Positions 1 through 7,732 of a stretch of 64,000 bases of DNA are shown one piece after another; position 1 is the stretch's first letter, and each line of letters opens with the position of its first letter. The notes beneath the pieces were generated by a model. It saw only the letters and a list, made by a program, of their open reading frames with translations. It was not told the DNA's origin and made no database searches. The DNA is from Thiohalospira sp051746205 (lineage in GTDB: Bacteria > Pseudomonadota > Gammaproteobacteria > Thiohalospirales > Thiohalospiraceae). The DNA lies in NCBI GenBank assembly GCA_051746205.1, contig JBNJEU010000005.1:1-64000 (forward strand), in the 5' to 3' direction. The translations under genes were made by a program, and so were the position numbers.

Positions 1-1190
1 CCGCAGGCGTCGAGGCCGTCGCTGACGCGCCGGGCCAGGGCCTCGAACCAGCCCCGGTGCTCGCCGGGATCCTCGAGCAGGATCAGGCCGTTGTCCTGAT
101 CCGAGCCCATGGTGGCCTCGTCGCGCGCCACCGAGCCGCAGGTGAACCAGGCGTAGCCCACCGGTGGCGGGCCCAGCTCGGCCTCGGCCAGTTCCACCAG
201 CCGCCGGGTCAGGGCCTCCACCACGGCGGTCACCGCCCGGGTCACGTGGGTGGCATCGGCGCCGGTGGCGACCATCTGCGGTTGCAGCTCGCGCAGGCGG
301 TGGGCGGCCCGCGCCAGGGTGTCGACATCGGCGGCGCGGCGGATGTCGCCGACCAGATAGAGGGCGTCGCCGGCGCGCCGGCGCAGCAGGTCGCCGCTGC
401 TCACCAGTCCCAGGGGGCGGCGGTCTTCCACCACCGGCAGGTGATGGATGCCGTCCCGCGTCATGGTCATCAGCGCCTCCAGGGCGGAGGCGGATTGTTC
501 CACGGCGCGCGGCTCGGTGGTCTGGATGGTGCCGACCGGCTCGCTCGGGTCGAGGCCGGCGGCCAGGCAGCGGTTGCGCAGGTCGCGATCGGTGAGAACA
601 CCGATGAGCCGGCCATCGTCGTCCACCACCAGCAGGGCGGAGACCTTCTCCCGGCTCATCTGTTCCGCCGCCGCGCGGATGGAGGTCGCGGCGGAGGTGG
701 TCACCGCGGGTCGAGCCAGCAGGTCACCCACCGCCACGGCGGCCAGGTCGACGCCGGCGGACGGCGCCCCCCGGCGCGCCTCGACCAGGGCGTGTTTCAG
801 GCGTTCGCGCTCGCTGCCGGCCACGGCGGTGGCCAGCGCCGGGTCTTCCCGGCTCAGGCGAGCCAGCTCGGGACAGGACAGACGATAGACCAGGGCGTCT
901 TCGCTGACCTGTCCGGAGCGGACTCCATCATCGAGGTGTCCCTCGCAGAGATTGACGAGGGCCCCCTCGTCGAGGCGATCCAGCAGGCCGCCATCCGCGT
1001 CCCGGAGCTCGATGGCCCCGGAACGGAGGATGTAGAGGCCCGCCGAATCGTCATCCTCGGGAGGGAACGGCCGGCCGCGGCGGTGGTAGCGGACTTCCAG
1101 CCGCCCGGCCAGCTCGTTCAGGGTTCCCTCCGACAGCGCGTCGAAGGACGGCACGGTTCCCAGGAAATCACGAATGTCCGTCAGTTCCAT
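1..1190 (-). CDS. DUF294 nucleotidyltransferase-like/CBS-domain regulator (C-terminus beyond window)
   Basis: This is a signal-transduction protein of the DUF294 family; 396 residues are visible and the frame runs off the left edge. The ATG at 1190 begins a cyclic-nucleotide-binding-like region (about residues 1-130). Two CBS motifs follow (about 140-265, with LIGVLTDRDL and PLGLVSSGDLL). A GlnD-type nucleotidyltransferase domain then carries GSDQDN at residues 362-367. It lies 19 bp downstream of the symporter large subunit and is presumably the last visible gene of that operon. Family members are commonly linked to VC_2705-type symporters and probably sense a nucleotide or second messenger; the activity is unproven. 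It is a diverged paralogue of the gene at 3382-5268, having CGSVARDE where that protein has FGSEGRGE. Confidence 0.85.
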   Translation of the reverse strand, partial: MELTDIRDFLGTVPSFDALSEGTLNELAGRLEVRYHRRGRPFPPEDDDSAGLYILRSGAIELRDADGGLLDRLDEGALVNLCEGHLDDGVRSGQVSEDALVYRLSCPELARLSREDPALATAVAGSERERLKHALVEARRGAPSAGVDLAAVAVGDLLARPAVTTSAATSIRAAAEQMSREKVSALLVVDDDGRLIGVLTDRDLRNRCLAAGLDPSEPVGTIQTTEPRAVEQSASALEALMTMTRDGIHHLPVVEDRRPLGLVSSGDLLRRRAGDALYLVGDIRRAADVDTLARAAHRLRELQPQMVATGADATHVTRAVTAVVEALTRRLVELAEAELGPPPVGYAWFTCGSVARDEATMGSDQDNGLILLEDPGEHRGWFEALARRVSDGLDAC

Positions 1191-1209
1191 GCCGTCCTCC
1201 GGGCGTGTC

Positions 1210-2997
1210 TCAGTGGTCCATCGAGGCGCCGCCGGCCCCCTTGGGCACGCGGACGTCCTCCACCATCTTCTGGATGTCATCGGGCGGCGGCGCCGTCGAC
1301 TTCGACACCGCCACGGCGACAACCACGTTGATGATGGCCCCGATGGTCCCAAAGCCCTGCGTATTGATACCGAACAGCCAGAACTCGGCGGTGTCCGGGA
1401 ACAGGTTCCATCCGGGGATGAACAGGAAGCCCTTGTAGATGAAGATGTAGGCGAGGGTGGTGCCGAGGCCGGCGAGCATGCCGGCGACGGCGCCCTGGCG
1501 ATTCATCCGCTTGTAGAAGATCCCCATCATCAGCACCGGGAACAGGGAGGAGGCGGCGAGCCCGAAGGCCAGTGCCACCACCTCCGCCGCGAAGCCGGGT
1601 GGATTGAGCCCCAGATAACCGGCCAGCAGGATGGCCAGCGTCATGGCGATCCGGCCCGCCCGGAGCTCGTGTCGTTCGCTGATGTTCGGCGCGATGATGC
1701 GCTTGAGCAGGTCATGCGAGATGGACGACGAGATCACCAGCAGCAGCCCGGCCGCCGTGGAGAGCGCCGCCGCGATGCCGCCCGCCGCCACCAGGGCGAT
1801 CACCCAGTTGGGCAGGTTGGCGATCTCCGGGTTGGCCAGCACCATGATGTCACGGTCCACTTCCAGCTCGTTGCCCTGCCAGCCGTACTCCTCCTCGGCG
1901 AAGGCGTTGAACTCCTCGTTACTGTCGTTGTAGAAGTTGATGCGACCATCATCGGCCTTGTCCTCGTAGGTGATCAGCCCGGTATCCTGCCAGGTGCGCA
2001 TCCACTCCGGCCGGTCCTCGTAGGCGAGGGTCGACTCCGTGGCGATCTCGTCACCGGTGTGGACCGTCTTCACCAGGTTGTAGATGGACAGGGCACCGAC
2101 CGCCGGGGCGGTGGTGTAGAGGATGGCGATGAAGACCAGCGCCCAGCCGGCCGACTTCCGGGCGTCACGCACCCGCGGCACGGTGAAGAAGCGGACGATG
2201 ACGTGGGGCAGACCGGCGGTGCCGATCATCAGCGCCATGGTCAGCAGGAACATGTTCAGCGTGTCGAACGCGCTGTTGGTGGTGTACTCGGCGAAACCGA
2301 TGTCCACCATCACCTGGTCCAGCCGATCCAGCATGAACTGCCCGCTGCCGTCGGCGACGGTGGCGCCGAGGCCGACCTGCGGCAGCAGCCAGCCGGTGAG
2401 CTGGAAGGAGATGAAGATCGCCGGCACGGTGTAGGCGAAGATCATCACCACGTACTGGGCGATCTGGGTGTAGGTGATGCCCTTCATGCCGCCGAGCACG
2501 GTGTAGCTGAAGACCACCGCCATGCCGACGACCATGCCCCAGAACAGCTCGATCTCCAGGAAACGGGAGAAGGCGATGGAGACGCCGCGCATCTGCCCGA
2601 TGATGTAGGTGATGGAGATCACCAGCAGGGCAATGACCGCCACGGTGCGGGCCGTCTGCGAGTAGAACCGGTCACCGATGAAGTCCGGCACCGTGAACTT
2701 GCCGAACTTGCGCAGGTACGGTGCCAGCAGCAGGGCCAGCAGCACATAGCCGCCGGTCCAGCCCATCAGATAGGTCGAACCGCTGTAGCCCATGAAGGCG
2801 ATGAGACCGGCCATGGAGATGAACGAGGCCGCAGACATCCAGTCGGCCGCCGTGGCCATGCCGTTGGCGACCGGGTGGATGCCCTTGCTGGCGACGTAGA
2901 ACTCGCTGGTGGAGCTGGCGCGCGACCAGATGGCGATCCCGATGTAGAGCGCGAAGGACGCGCCCACGAACAGCCAGATGAGAGTTTGAAGTTCCAT
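1210..2997 (-). CDS. Sodium:solute symporter large subunit, VC_2705-type (SSS family)
   Basis: This inner-membrane sodium:solute symporter (TC 2.A.21) has 595 residues, near the size of ActP-type permeases. It is strongly hydrophobic, with about 13 predicted membrane segments. SSS hallmarks are seen at the N-terminus (WMSAASFISMAGL, about residue 50) and around the sodium-site helices (STAAGLLLVISSSISHD, about residue 415). A hydrophilic loop at about 310-390 is typical of this subfamily. It begins 9 bp after the small subunit, the pairing that defines the VC_2705/DUF4212 transporters. The substrate is unknown; acetate or another small carboxylate is a reasonable guess from family resemblance. 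It is probably co-transcribed with both DUF294 genes under a sigma-54 promoter near 5318. Confidence 0.9.
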   Translation of the reverse strand: MELQTLIWLFVGASFALYIGIAIWSRASSTSEFYVASKGIHPVANGMATAADWMSAASFISMAGLIAFMGYSGSTYLMGWTGGYVLLALLLAPYLRKFGKFTVPDFIGDRFYSQTARTVAVIALLVISITYIIGQMRGVSIAFSRFLEIELFWGMVVGMAVVFSYTVLGGMKGITYTQIAQYVVMIFAYTVPAIFISFQLTGWLLPQVGLGATVADGSGQFMLDRLDQVMVDIGFAEYTTNSAFDTLNMFLLTMALMIGTAGLPHVIVRFFTVPRVRDARKSAGWALVFIAILYTTAPAVGALSIYNLVKTVHTGDEIATESTLAYEDRPEWMRTWQDTGLITYEDKADDGRINFYNDSNEEFNAFAEEEYGWQGNELEVDRDIMVLANPEIANLPNWVIALVAAGGIAAALSTAAGLLLVISSSISHDLLKRIIAPNISERHELRAGRIAMTLAILLAGYLGLNPPGFAAEVVALAFGLAASSLFPVLMMGIFYKRMNRQGAVAGMLAGLGTTLAYIFIYKGFLFIPGWNLFPDTAEFWLFGINTQGFGTIGAIINVVVAVAVSKSTAPPPDDIQKMVEDVRVPKGAGGASMDH

Positions 2998-3006
2998 GGC
3001 GGCCCC

Positions 3007-3273
3007 TTAGTCCTCGTAGACGTTGAACTTGCGATCGAGCTGATTCATCTTCCACGCGTAGAAGAAGATCAGGACGATGAACGTGAAGATGGAACCCTGC
3101 TGGGCGAACCAGAAGCCCAGCGGATAGCCGCCGAGACTGATGGTGTTCAGCGCGTCCACCAGAAGGATCCCGAAGCCGAAGGACACGATGAACCATACGA
3201 CGAGACAGCCCAGCAGAAGGCGGACGTTCGCCTTCCAGTAGGCCGTCGCCTGTTCATTGTCGATTGTTGTCAT
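3007..3273 (-). CDS. DUF4212 sodium/substrate symporter small subunit
   Basis: This 88-residue membrane protein has two hydrophobic segments (about residues 18-42 and 57-75) and a charged C-terminus. Its sequence style (AYWKANVRLLL near the start, FYAWKMNQLD near the end) is that of the DUF4212 family, which is almost always encoded directly upstream of a VC_2705-type symporter large subunit, as here. It is thought to be an accessory subunit of that transporter. A purine-rich ribosome binding site (AGAGGAGAGAGAGG) lies directly before the ATG, which may mean high expression. The 108-bp gap to the upstream DUF294 gene shows a GC-rich dyad but no clear terminator. Confidence 0.92.
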   Translation of the reverse strand: MTTIDNEQATAYWKANVRLLLGCLVVWFIVSFGFGILLVDALNTISLGGYPLGFWFAQQGSIFTFIVLIFFYAWKMNQLDRKFNVYED

Positions 3274-3381
3274 TCCTCTCTCTCCTCTTATGGTCTTGAT
3301 GTCGTCCCGGAGGACAAACCGTCTTCCCCGTTTTACCGCCGGGGCGGCGGTGTTCCATCGGCTCCCTGCCGGTTGGAAGTC

Positions 3382-5268
3382 CTAGAGTTGATAGGCCAGG
3401 GCGATGCGCGACTGCAGTTTGCGCGCCTGTCGGAACGCCTCCTTGAGGATGCGGCGGTCCAGTTCGTTGAGGTCGTCCGGGTCGATCCAGTTGTCCAGCG
3501 GTTCCCCGGCGCCGGCCTGGCGGCGATGGTGCTGCATGCGCAGCCACTGGATGAATTCGTAGGCGTCGCGCCAGGCGGCGACGTCCTCGGCCGGTGCCTC
3601 GCCGGTGTCGGTCATGGCCTGCAGCCGATCGAGGGTGTTGGTGGCTGATGACCGGAGGGTCAGTGCCTGCAACCGGGCGGCGTCAACGAACGGGGTCAGG
3701 CCCTGGACCTTCAGATCGAGACCGCTGCGGCCCTGGGCGTCGTGGCTGAGCTTGAAATCGCGGAACAGCCCGAGCGGTGGGCGGTTGCGCAGCACGCTTT
3801 CGGCCAGCTGGCGGCGGAACCGATCGTTCTGCGCGGTGGCCCCGAGCAGCCAGTCACGCAACTCCGTGGCGGGATGTTCTTCGCCCCAGAGCACCCGGAA
3901 ATCGAAGAAGACGGTGGCATTGAGAAGGTGCTGCGGCGTGCCCTGTTCCAGCCAGCGCTCGAAACGCGCGCGCCATTCCGACGTGCTCAGGCAGCATTCC
4001 GGGTTCGAGGCCATGATGTTGCCGGGACAGAGGGGGAAGCCGACCCGCGCCAGGTCATGGTTGATGGCCTCCGCCAGAGAGAGCAGCTCGCGGCGCTGTT
4101 CCTCGAGGTCGATCCCGGCCACCGGCTCGAACAGGATGCCGTTGTCCTGATCGGTCTTGAGGGTCTGTTCGCCCCGCCCCTCGCTGCCGAAGGCAAGCCA
4201 TGTGAAGGGGGTTCGCGGCCTGCCGTGGTCGGCGAGGTTCAGCCGGATCACCGCCCGGGTGACGTGGTCGTTGAGGGTCGCGATGAGCCGCGCGCTGGCG
4301 GCGGCGCCGGTGCCCTGGGCCAGCAGCTGGTCGATGAGCCGGTGCAGGTCGCCCTGCAGAGCGATCAGGGTCTCCATGTCCGGGGCATCGTCGATGGCAC
4401 GGGCGAGGCCGACCACGCTCACCGAGCGCGTGCTGAACAGGGCCTCCTCGTTGACCACCGCCAGCAGGGCACCGTTGTCCACCACGCAGACATGCTCGCG
4501 CCCGTGCTCGGCCATGGCGCGGGCGGCGACCCAGGCCGGCTGATCCGCCTCCAGGAGCAGCGGGTCTTCCTCCATCACCTCGGCCAGCGCGGTCCCCAGT
4601 GGGCGTTGCGGGAGGACCAGGCGATGGATGACCGCGTGCGTGGTCAGCAGGCCGCGCGGGGCGCCGGTCTCGTCCACGACCGCGACCGCACCCATGGGAA
4701 TGCTCGCCAGCCGTTGCAGCGCTTCGGAGAGCGGCGCGCTATGCGCGACCATGGTGGTGTCGGGGGAGACCAGCTCGCCCAGCGGGGCCTGCAACGAGGT
4801 GGAGAAGGTGGCCATGCCCGGCTCTTCGCGGCTGTGGCGGCGCAGGGCCTGGTCCAGCAGGTTGGCCAGCCGGCGGCCGCAGAAGTCCTGGAAGAGCGGG
4901 CTGCGTTCACGCAGGGCGTCGAAATCGTCGCGCGGCAGCTCGAAGCAGAAGGTGTCCTCCACGGCCCGGTGGCGTGTGTGGACCGGCCGGCGGGAAAGCA
5001 GGGCGCCGATGGGAAAGCATTCGCCGGTGACCAGCTCCCAGGCCTCGGCGTCGCCACCGGCCTCGCCGCGCACGCGACCCTGCTTGATGATGTAGAAGAG
5101 TTCCGCCTCGCCCTGTTCCGGAGCGGTCAGCAGCTCGCCTCGCGGGAAGAAGGTCAGTTTCAGCCGCCGTGCCAGCCACTGGAGATCGGCTCCGCTCATG
5201 TCGGCGAAGGGAGCGTGGCGGCGGAGGAAGTCCACCGTGGGCTGGAGGGGGTCGCTCTCCGTCATCAT
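3382..5268 (-). CDS. DUF294 putative nucleotidyltransferase with cNMP-binding and CBS domains
   Basis: This 628-residue cytoplasmic regulator has a cyclic-nucleotide-binding-like domain (about 15-130), two CBS domains (about 160-290), a GlnD-like DUF294 nucleotidyltransferase domain with FGSEGRGEQT followed by KTDQDN (about 365-385), and a helical C-terminal domain to the end. It has the usual family length and intact nucleotidyltransferase motifs. It is the first gene of the symporter operon, and homologues usually neighbour VC_2705 symporters, so it probably modulates transporter or acyl-CoA metabolism in response to a nucleotide; no substrate is known. Two start codons are adjacent (5268 and 5265). 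A sigma-54 promoter and two CbrB-like dyads lie upstream. Confidence 0.9.
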   Translation of the reverse strand: MMTESDPLQPTVDFLRRHAPFADMSGADLQWLARRLKLTFFPRGELLTAPEQGEAELFYIIKQGRVRGEAGGDAEAWELVTGECFPIGALLSRRPVHTRHRAVEDTFCFELPRDDFDALRERSPLFQDFCGRRLANLLDQALRRHSREEPGMATFSTSLQAPLGELVSPDTTMVAHSAPLSEALQRLASIPMGAVAVVDETGAPRGLLTTHAVIHRLVLPQRPLGTALAEVMEEDPLLLEADQPAWVAARAMAEHGREHVCVVDNGALLAVVNEEALFSTRSVSVVGLARAIDDAPDMETLIALQGDLHRLIDQLLAQGTGAAASARLIATLNDHVTRAVIRLNLADHGRPRTPFTWLAFGSEGRGEQTLKTDQDNGILFEPVAGIDLEEQRRELLSLAEAINHDLARVGFPLCPGNIMASNPECCLSTSEWRARFERWLEQGTPQHLLNATVFFDFRVLWGEEHPATELRDWLLGATAQNDRFRRQLAESVLRNRPPLGLFRDFKLSHDAQGRSGLDLKVQGLTPFVDAARLQALTLRSSATNTLDRLQAMTDTGEAPAEDVAAWRDAYEFIQWLRMQHHRRQAGAGEPLDNWIDPDDLNELDRRILKEAFRQARKLQSRIALAYQL

Positions 5269-5309
5269 CGGCTCGTCGGGTGGCTGCCGGGCATGGCCAC
5301 GAACGACAA

Positions 5310-5326
5310 GGCAGGATGTGTGCCAG
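5310..5326 (-). promoter_or_regulatory. Sigma-54 (-24/-12) promoter for the symporter operon
   Basis: The minus strand reads CTGGCACACATCCTGCC. Against the consensus TGGCAC-N5-TTGC it has the GG and GC dinucleotides at the correct spacing and one deviation (C for the first T of TTGC). Transcription would begin near 5299, about 30 nt before the ATG at 5268. Two TGTTAC/GTAACA-type dyads lie upstream where an NtrC-family activator is expected, with centres near -84 and -107. The linked sigma-54 activator gene (6413-7732) makes this credible. Confidence 0.75.
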
Positions 5327-5374
5327 AAATTACTTCTCGTTTTTCAGTAGGTTGAGGAGGGGTTCCCCGGGCAT

Positions 5375-5391
5375 CGTTACGCAGGGTAACA
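5375..5391. promoter_or_regulatory. Candidate CbrB binding dyad (proximal upstream activator site)
   Basis: The sequence CGTTAC-GCAGG-GTAACA is a 5-bp perfect inverted repeat (GTTAC/GTAAC) with a 5-bp spacer. It repeats the half-sites of the dyad 23 bp further upstream and of the one at cbrX. The half-site TGTTAC matches what I recall of the Pseudomonas putida CbrB site, although there the half-sites are about 14 bp apart. Confidence 0.65.
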
Positions 5392-5397
5392 TCGAGG

Positions 5398-5414
5398 TGT
5401 TACGGAATGTAACA
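5398..5414. promoter_or_regulatory. Candidate CbrB binding dyad (distal upstream activator site)
   Basis: The sequence TGTTAC-GGAAT-GTAACA is a perfect 6-bp inverted repeat with a 5-bp spacer. It lies 23 bp (about two helical turns) from the proximal dyad, the phasing expected for cooperative binding of an NtrC-family activator. The site at 10885-10901 is almost the same, including the GGAAA/GGAAT spacer. Confidence 0.7.
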
Positions 5415-5422
5415 GTACGGTT

Positions 5423-6295
5423 CTACTTGTTACGCCGTTCGACTTCCAGCTTGTGGATGTAACGCTGGATCCGGGATTCGGTCCCCCCTCGCAGGTTGTG
5501 GAAGGCGCAACCCACGCGGCGAACGGTGCGACTGTTGGTCAGGGTGGTGTCGAAGACGCCGCGGATCTCCAGATTCAGATGCATCGTGCCTTGTTCCGGC
5601 AGATAGAGCTCGGCGCCCTCGACGACCTGGAAGCGTTCCACTTCGATGGCGCACTCGTGATCCACCAGCCCGATCCCGCCGATTGAAATGTCCTGTACAT
5701 CCAGTGTGTGCTGCTCGCCGTGAATGTCGCTAATGGTGCAGATCGCCTTGTCTTCGATGCCTTGAGGAACGGGCGCGCGAAAGGCCTCGCGACGCTGCAG
5801 GCGCAGCACTTCGGTCGGGAGCGGCATTAGAAAGACGGGTTCGCCCTTGAGGCGAGCGGCCTGGATGTCCGAGGCAACGAACTGGGTGGTGGCGTGGTTG
5901 TGCTTGGTGTCGAACAGGACGTGATCGGCTTCCAGCAGGCGCTGATTCGCCTTCTCGTCGCCCGAACGTTCCATGATCAGCATGTCGCGCTTGGGATCGA
6001 CATGGATGATCGAAGTCAGCAGGAAATGCCCGGTCTCGTCACTGTAATAGGCGGAGAACTGGTGGGCTTCCTTCTGCAGCTGGCGCAGCAGGCTGACCCG
6101 CTCCATCTGGGAGCGAATCATGAACTTTTCATAGTCGGGGTCGCCGACCAGGCGCAGGGGCCGCTGTTCCTCCTCGTTCGAGGAGTCGTCCGGCGCCGTC
6201 CCTTTCGGGTCTGCGGTCCCTTGCACCGCCCCGTCCAGGTCGTTCTGCTCCTCGGGGCTGTTGTCGAGATCCGTTGGTTCGACCATAGGTGTCAT
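5423..6295 (-). CDS. PilZ-domain protein with YcgR-type N-terminal domain
   Basis: This 290-residue cytoplasmic protein probably binds cyclic di-GMP. After an acidic, low-complexity N-terminus (residues 1-45) comes a YcgR-like domain (about 50-155). The PilZ domain follows, with both ligand motifs visible: an arginine-rich RREAFR (about 167-172) and DISIGG (about 202-207). Proteins of this architecture act as flagellar brakes in enteric bacteria, but no motility gene is nearby, so the target is unknown. Neither start candidate (ATG at 6295 or 6286) has a good ribosome binding site. It lies between cbrB and the sigma-54 promoter, in the same direction as cbrAB, so readthrough from cbrB is possible. 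Confidence 0.85.
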   Translation of the reverse strand: MTPMVEPTDLDNSPEEQNDLDGAVQGTADPKGTAPDDSSNEEEQRPLRLVGDPDYEKFMIRSQMERVSLLRQLQKEAHQFSAYYSDETGHFLLTSIIHVDPKRDMLIMERSGDEKANQRLLEADHVLFDTKHNHATTQFVASDIQAARLKGEPVFLMPLPTEVLRLQRREAFRAPVPQGIEDKAICTISDIHGEQHTLDVQDISIGGIGLVDHECAIEVERFQVVEGAELYLPEQGTMHLNLEIRGVFDTTLTNSRTVRRVGCAFHNLRGGTESRIQRYIHKLEVERRNK

Positions 6296-6412
6296 GTACC
6301 ACGGTTTCAGGAATGATCGGACGTGGCGTGGTTCGGTTCAGGAGTTCACGCGGATGACGCCAATGTTACCGAAAGCCGCGCCCGTTGGATACCATCCGAC
6401 CATTCTCGGGAA

Positions 6413-7732
6413 TCAGGCCCGGCGTGGGATCCCGAGCCGCTGGCGTCGTTCCCAGAGGGTCTTGCGGCTGATCCCCAGACGGCGTGCCAGCTCGGTTTCG
6501 GTGAGCTGGCCCTCGTGTTCGCGCACGAAATGGACAAAATAGTCGTCGAGAGAGAGCTCGTCGAGGCTCGGTTGTCGGCTCCGAGCCGTGGTCAGGCCCA
6601 GATCGTCGGTGTCCAGTGTCTGGCCGTCGGCGAGGATCACGGCCCGTTCCAGGGTGTTCTCCAGCTCGCGCACATTGCCCGGCCACGGGTGTGCCGCGAT
6701 GGTTGCCAGTGCGGAGTCGGTGAGTGTCATCGGCGGGCGGTTGAGGCGGTGACAGGATCGGTCGAGGAGTTCGCGCGCCAGCGCGGGGACGTCGTCGCCG
6801 CGTTCGCGCAATGGCGGCAGACGGATCTCCATGACGTGGAGGCGATAGTAGAGGTCCTCGCGGAAGTCGCCGGCGGCCACCAGCGACTGGAGGTCGCGAT
6901 GGGTGGCCGCCAGCAGGCGCACGTCCACGTGCCGGGCCTGGTTCGCCCCGACCCGACGCACCTCGCCGGCCTGGAGGACCCGCAGTAGCCGCGCCTGAGC
7001 CTCCAGCGGCAATTCGCCGATCTCGTCGAGGAAGAGGCTGCCGCCCTCGGCCGCCTCCACCAGTCCGTGGTGGCGACTGTCGGCGCCGGTGAACGCCCCC
7101 TTTTCATGGCCGAAGAGTTCCGACTCGATGAGGCCGGAGGGGATCGCCGCGCAGTTGACGTTGATCAAGGGTCCCTGCCTGCGTGGACTCTGTTCGTGGA
7201 TGGCGCGTGCCACCAGTTCCTTTCCGGTCCCGGATTCGCCGAGCACCAGCACGGTGGTGTCGGTGGGCGCGACGCGCCGGATGCGATCGAAGACCGTCTG
7301 CATCGCGGGGCTCTCGCCGATCATGCCCGAGGTGGGTCGATGACGCGCCAGCTCACCACGCAGCGCGGCGTTCTCCCGTTCCAGCTCGCCCTGGCGCAGG
7401 GTGCGTTCCACCAGGAGGGTCAGTTCGTCGTGGTCGAACGGTTTGGCGATGTAGTCCACCGCTCCCTCCTTCATCGACTCCACCGCCGAGCGCACACTGG
7501 CGTAGCTCGTGAGGACGATGACCGGGGCCTCGGTACGGGGGATGATCGCGGTGCCCTGACCATCGGGCAGGCGCAAGTCGGTGAGGACCAGATCGAAGGT
7601 GGCGTCGGTCAGCGCCGCCTCAGCGGTCGCCCGATCCGCCACCGCAGTGACGCGATGGCCGGCCCGTTCCAGAACCCGGACCAGGCTGTCGCGGGTGATG
7701 GCCTCGTCCTCGATGATCAGCAGATGGCTCAT
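6413..7732 (-). CDS. cbrB: CbrB-like sigma-54-dependent response regulator
   Basis: This 439-residue NtrC-family activator has a receiver domain (about 1-120) with the phospho-acceptor at Asp52 (LVLTDLRLP). The AAA+ domain (about 140-375) carries Walker A GESGTGKE, the sigma-54 contact loop GAFTGA, and Walker B LFLDEIGELP. A Fis-type helix-turn-helix ends the protein (LARRLGISRKTLWERR). The start ATGA overlaps the stop of the kinase gene, so the pair is translationally coupled. The dksA-gluQ-cbrX-cbrA-cbrB order matches Pseudomonas, where CbrAB controls carbon/nitrogen catabolic balance. TGTTAC/GTAACA dyads occur near cbrX and upstream of the symporter operon. The ligand cue is not known from sequence. 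Confidence 0.88.
   Translation of the reverse strand: MSHLLIIEDEAITRDSLVRVLERAGHRVTAVADRATAEAALTDATFDLVLTDLRLPDGQGTAIIPRTEAPVIVLTSYASVRSAVESMKEGAVDYIAKPFDHDELTLLVERTLRQGELERENAALRGELARHRPTSGMIGESPAMQTVFDRIRRVAPTDTTVLVLGESGTGKELVARAIHEQSPRRQGPLINVNCAAIPSGLIESELFGHEKGAFTGADSRHHGLVEAAEGGSLFLDEIGELPLEAQARLLRVLQAGEVRRVGANQARHVDVRLLAATHRDLQSLVAAGDFREDLYYRLHVMEIRLPPLRERGDDVPALARELLDRSCHRLNRPPMTLTDSALATIAAHPWPGNVRELENTLERAVILADGQTLDTDDLGLTTARSRQPSLDELSLDDYFVHFVREHEGQLTETELARRLGISRKTLWERRQRLGIPRRA

Noticed and set aside
1174..3648. Long open frame (824 codons) on the plus strand opposite the symporter genes
   Set aside because: It is antisense to two clear membrane-protein genes and is rich in His, Gly and Asp without any domain; it reflects high-GC codon bias.
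6296..6412. CrcZ-like small RNA downstream of cbrB
   Set aside because: The gap is only 117 bp, has no A-rich CA motifs and no -24/-12 promoter; only a lone TGTTAC half-site is present.
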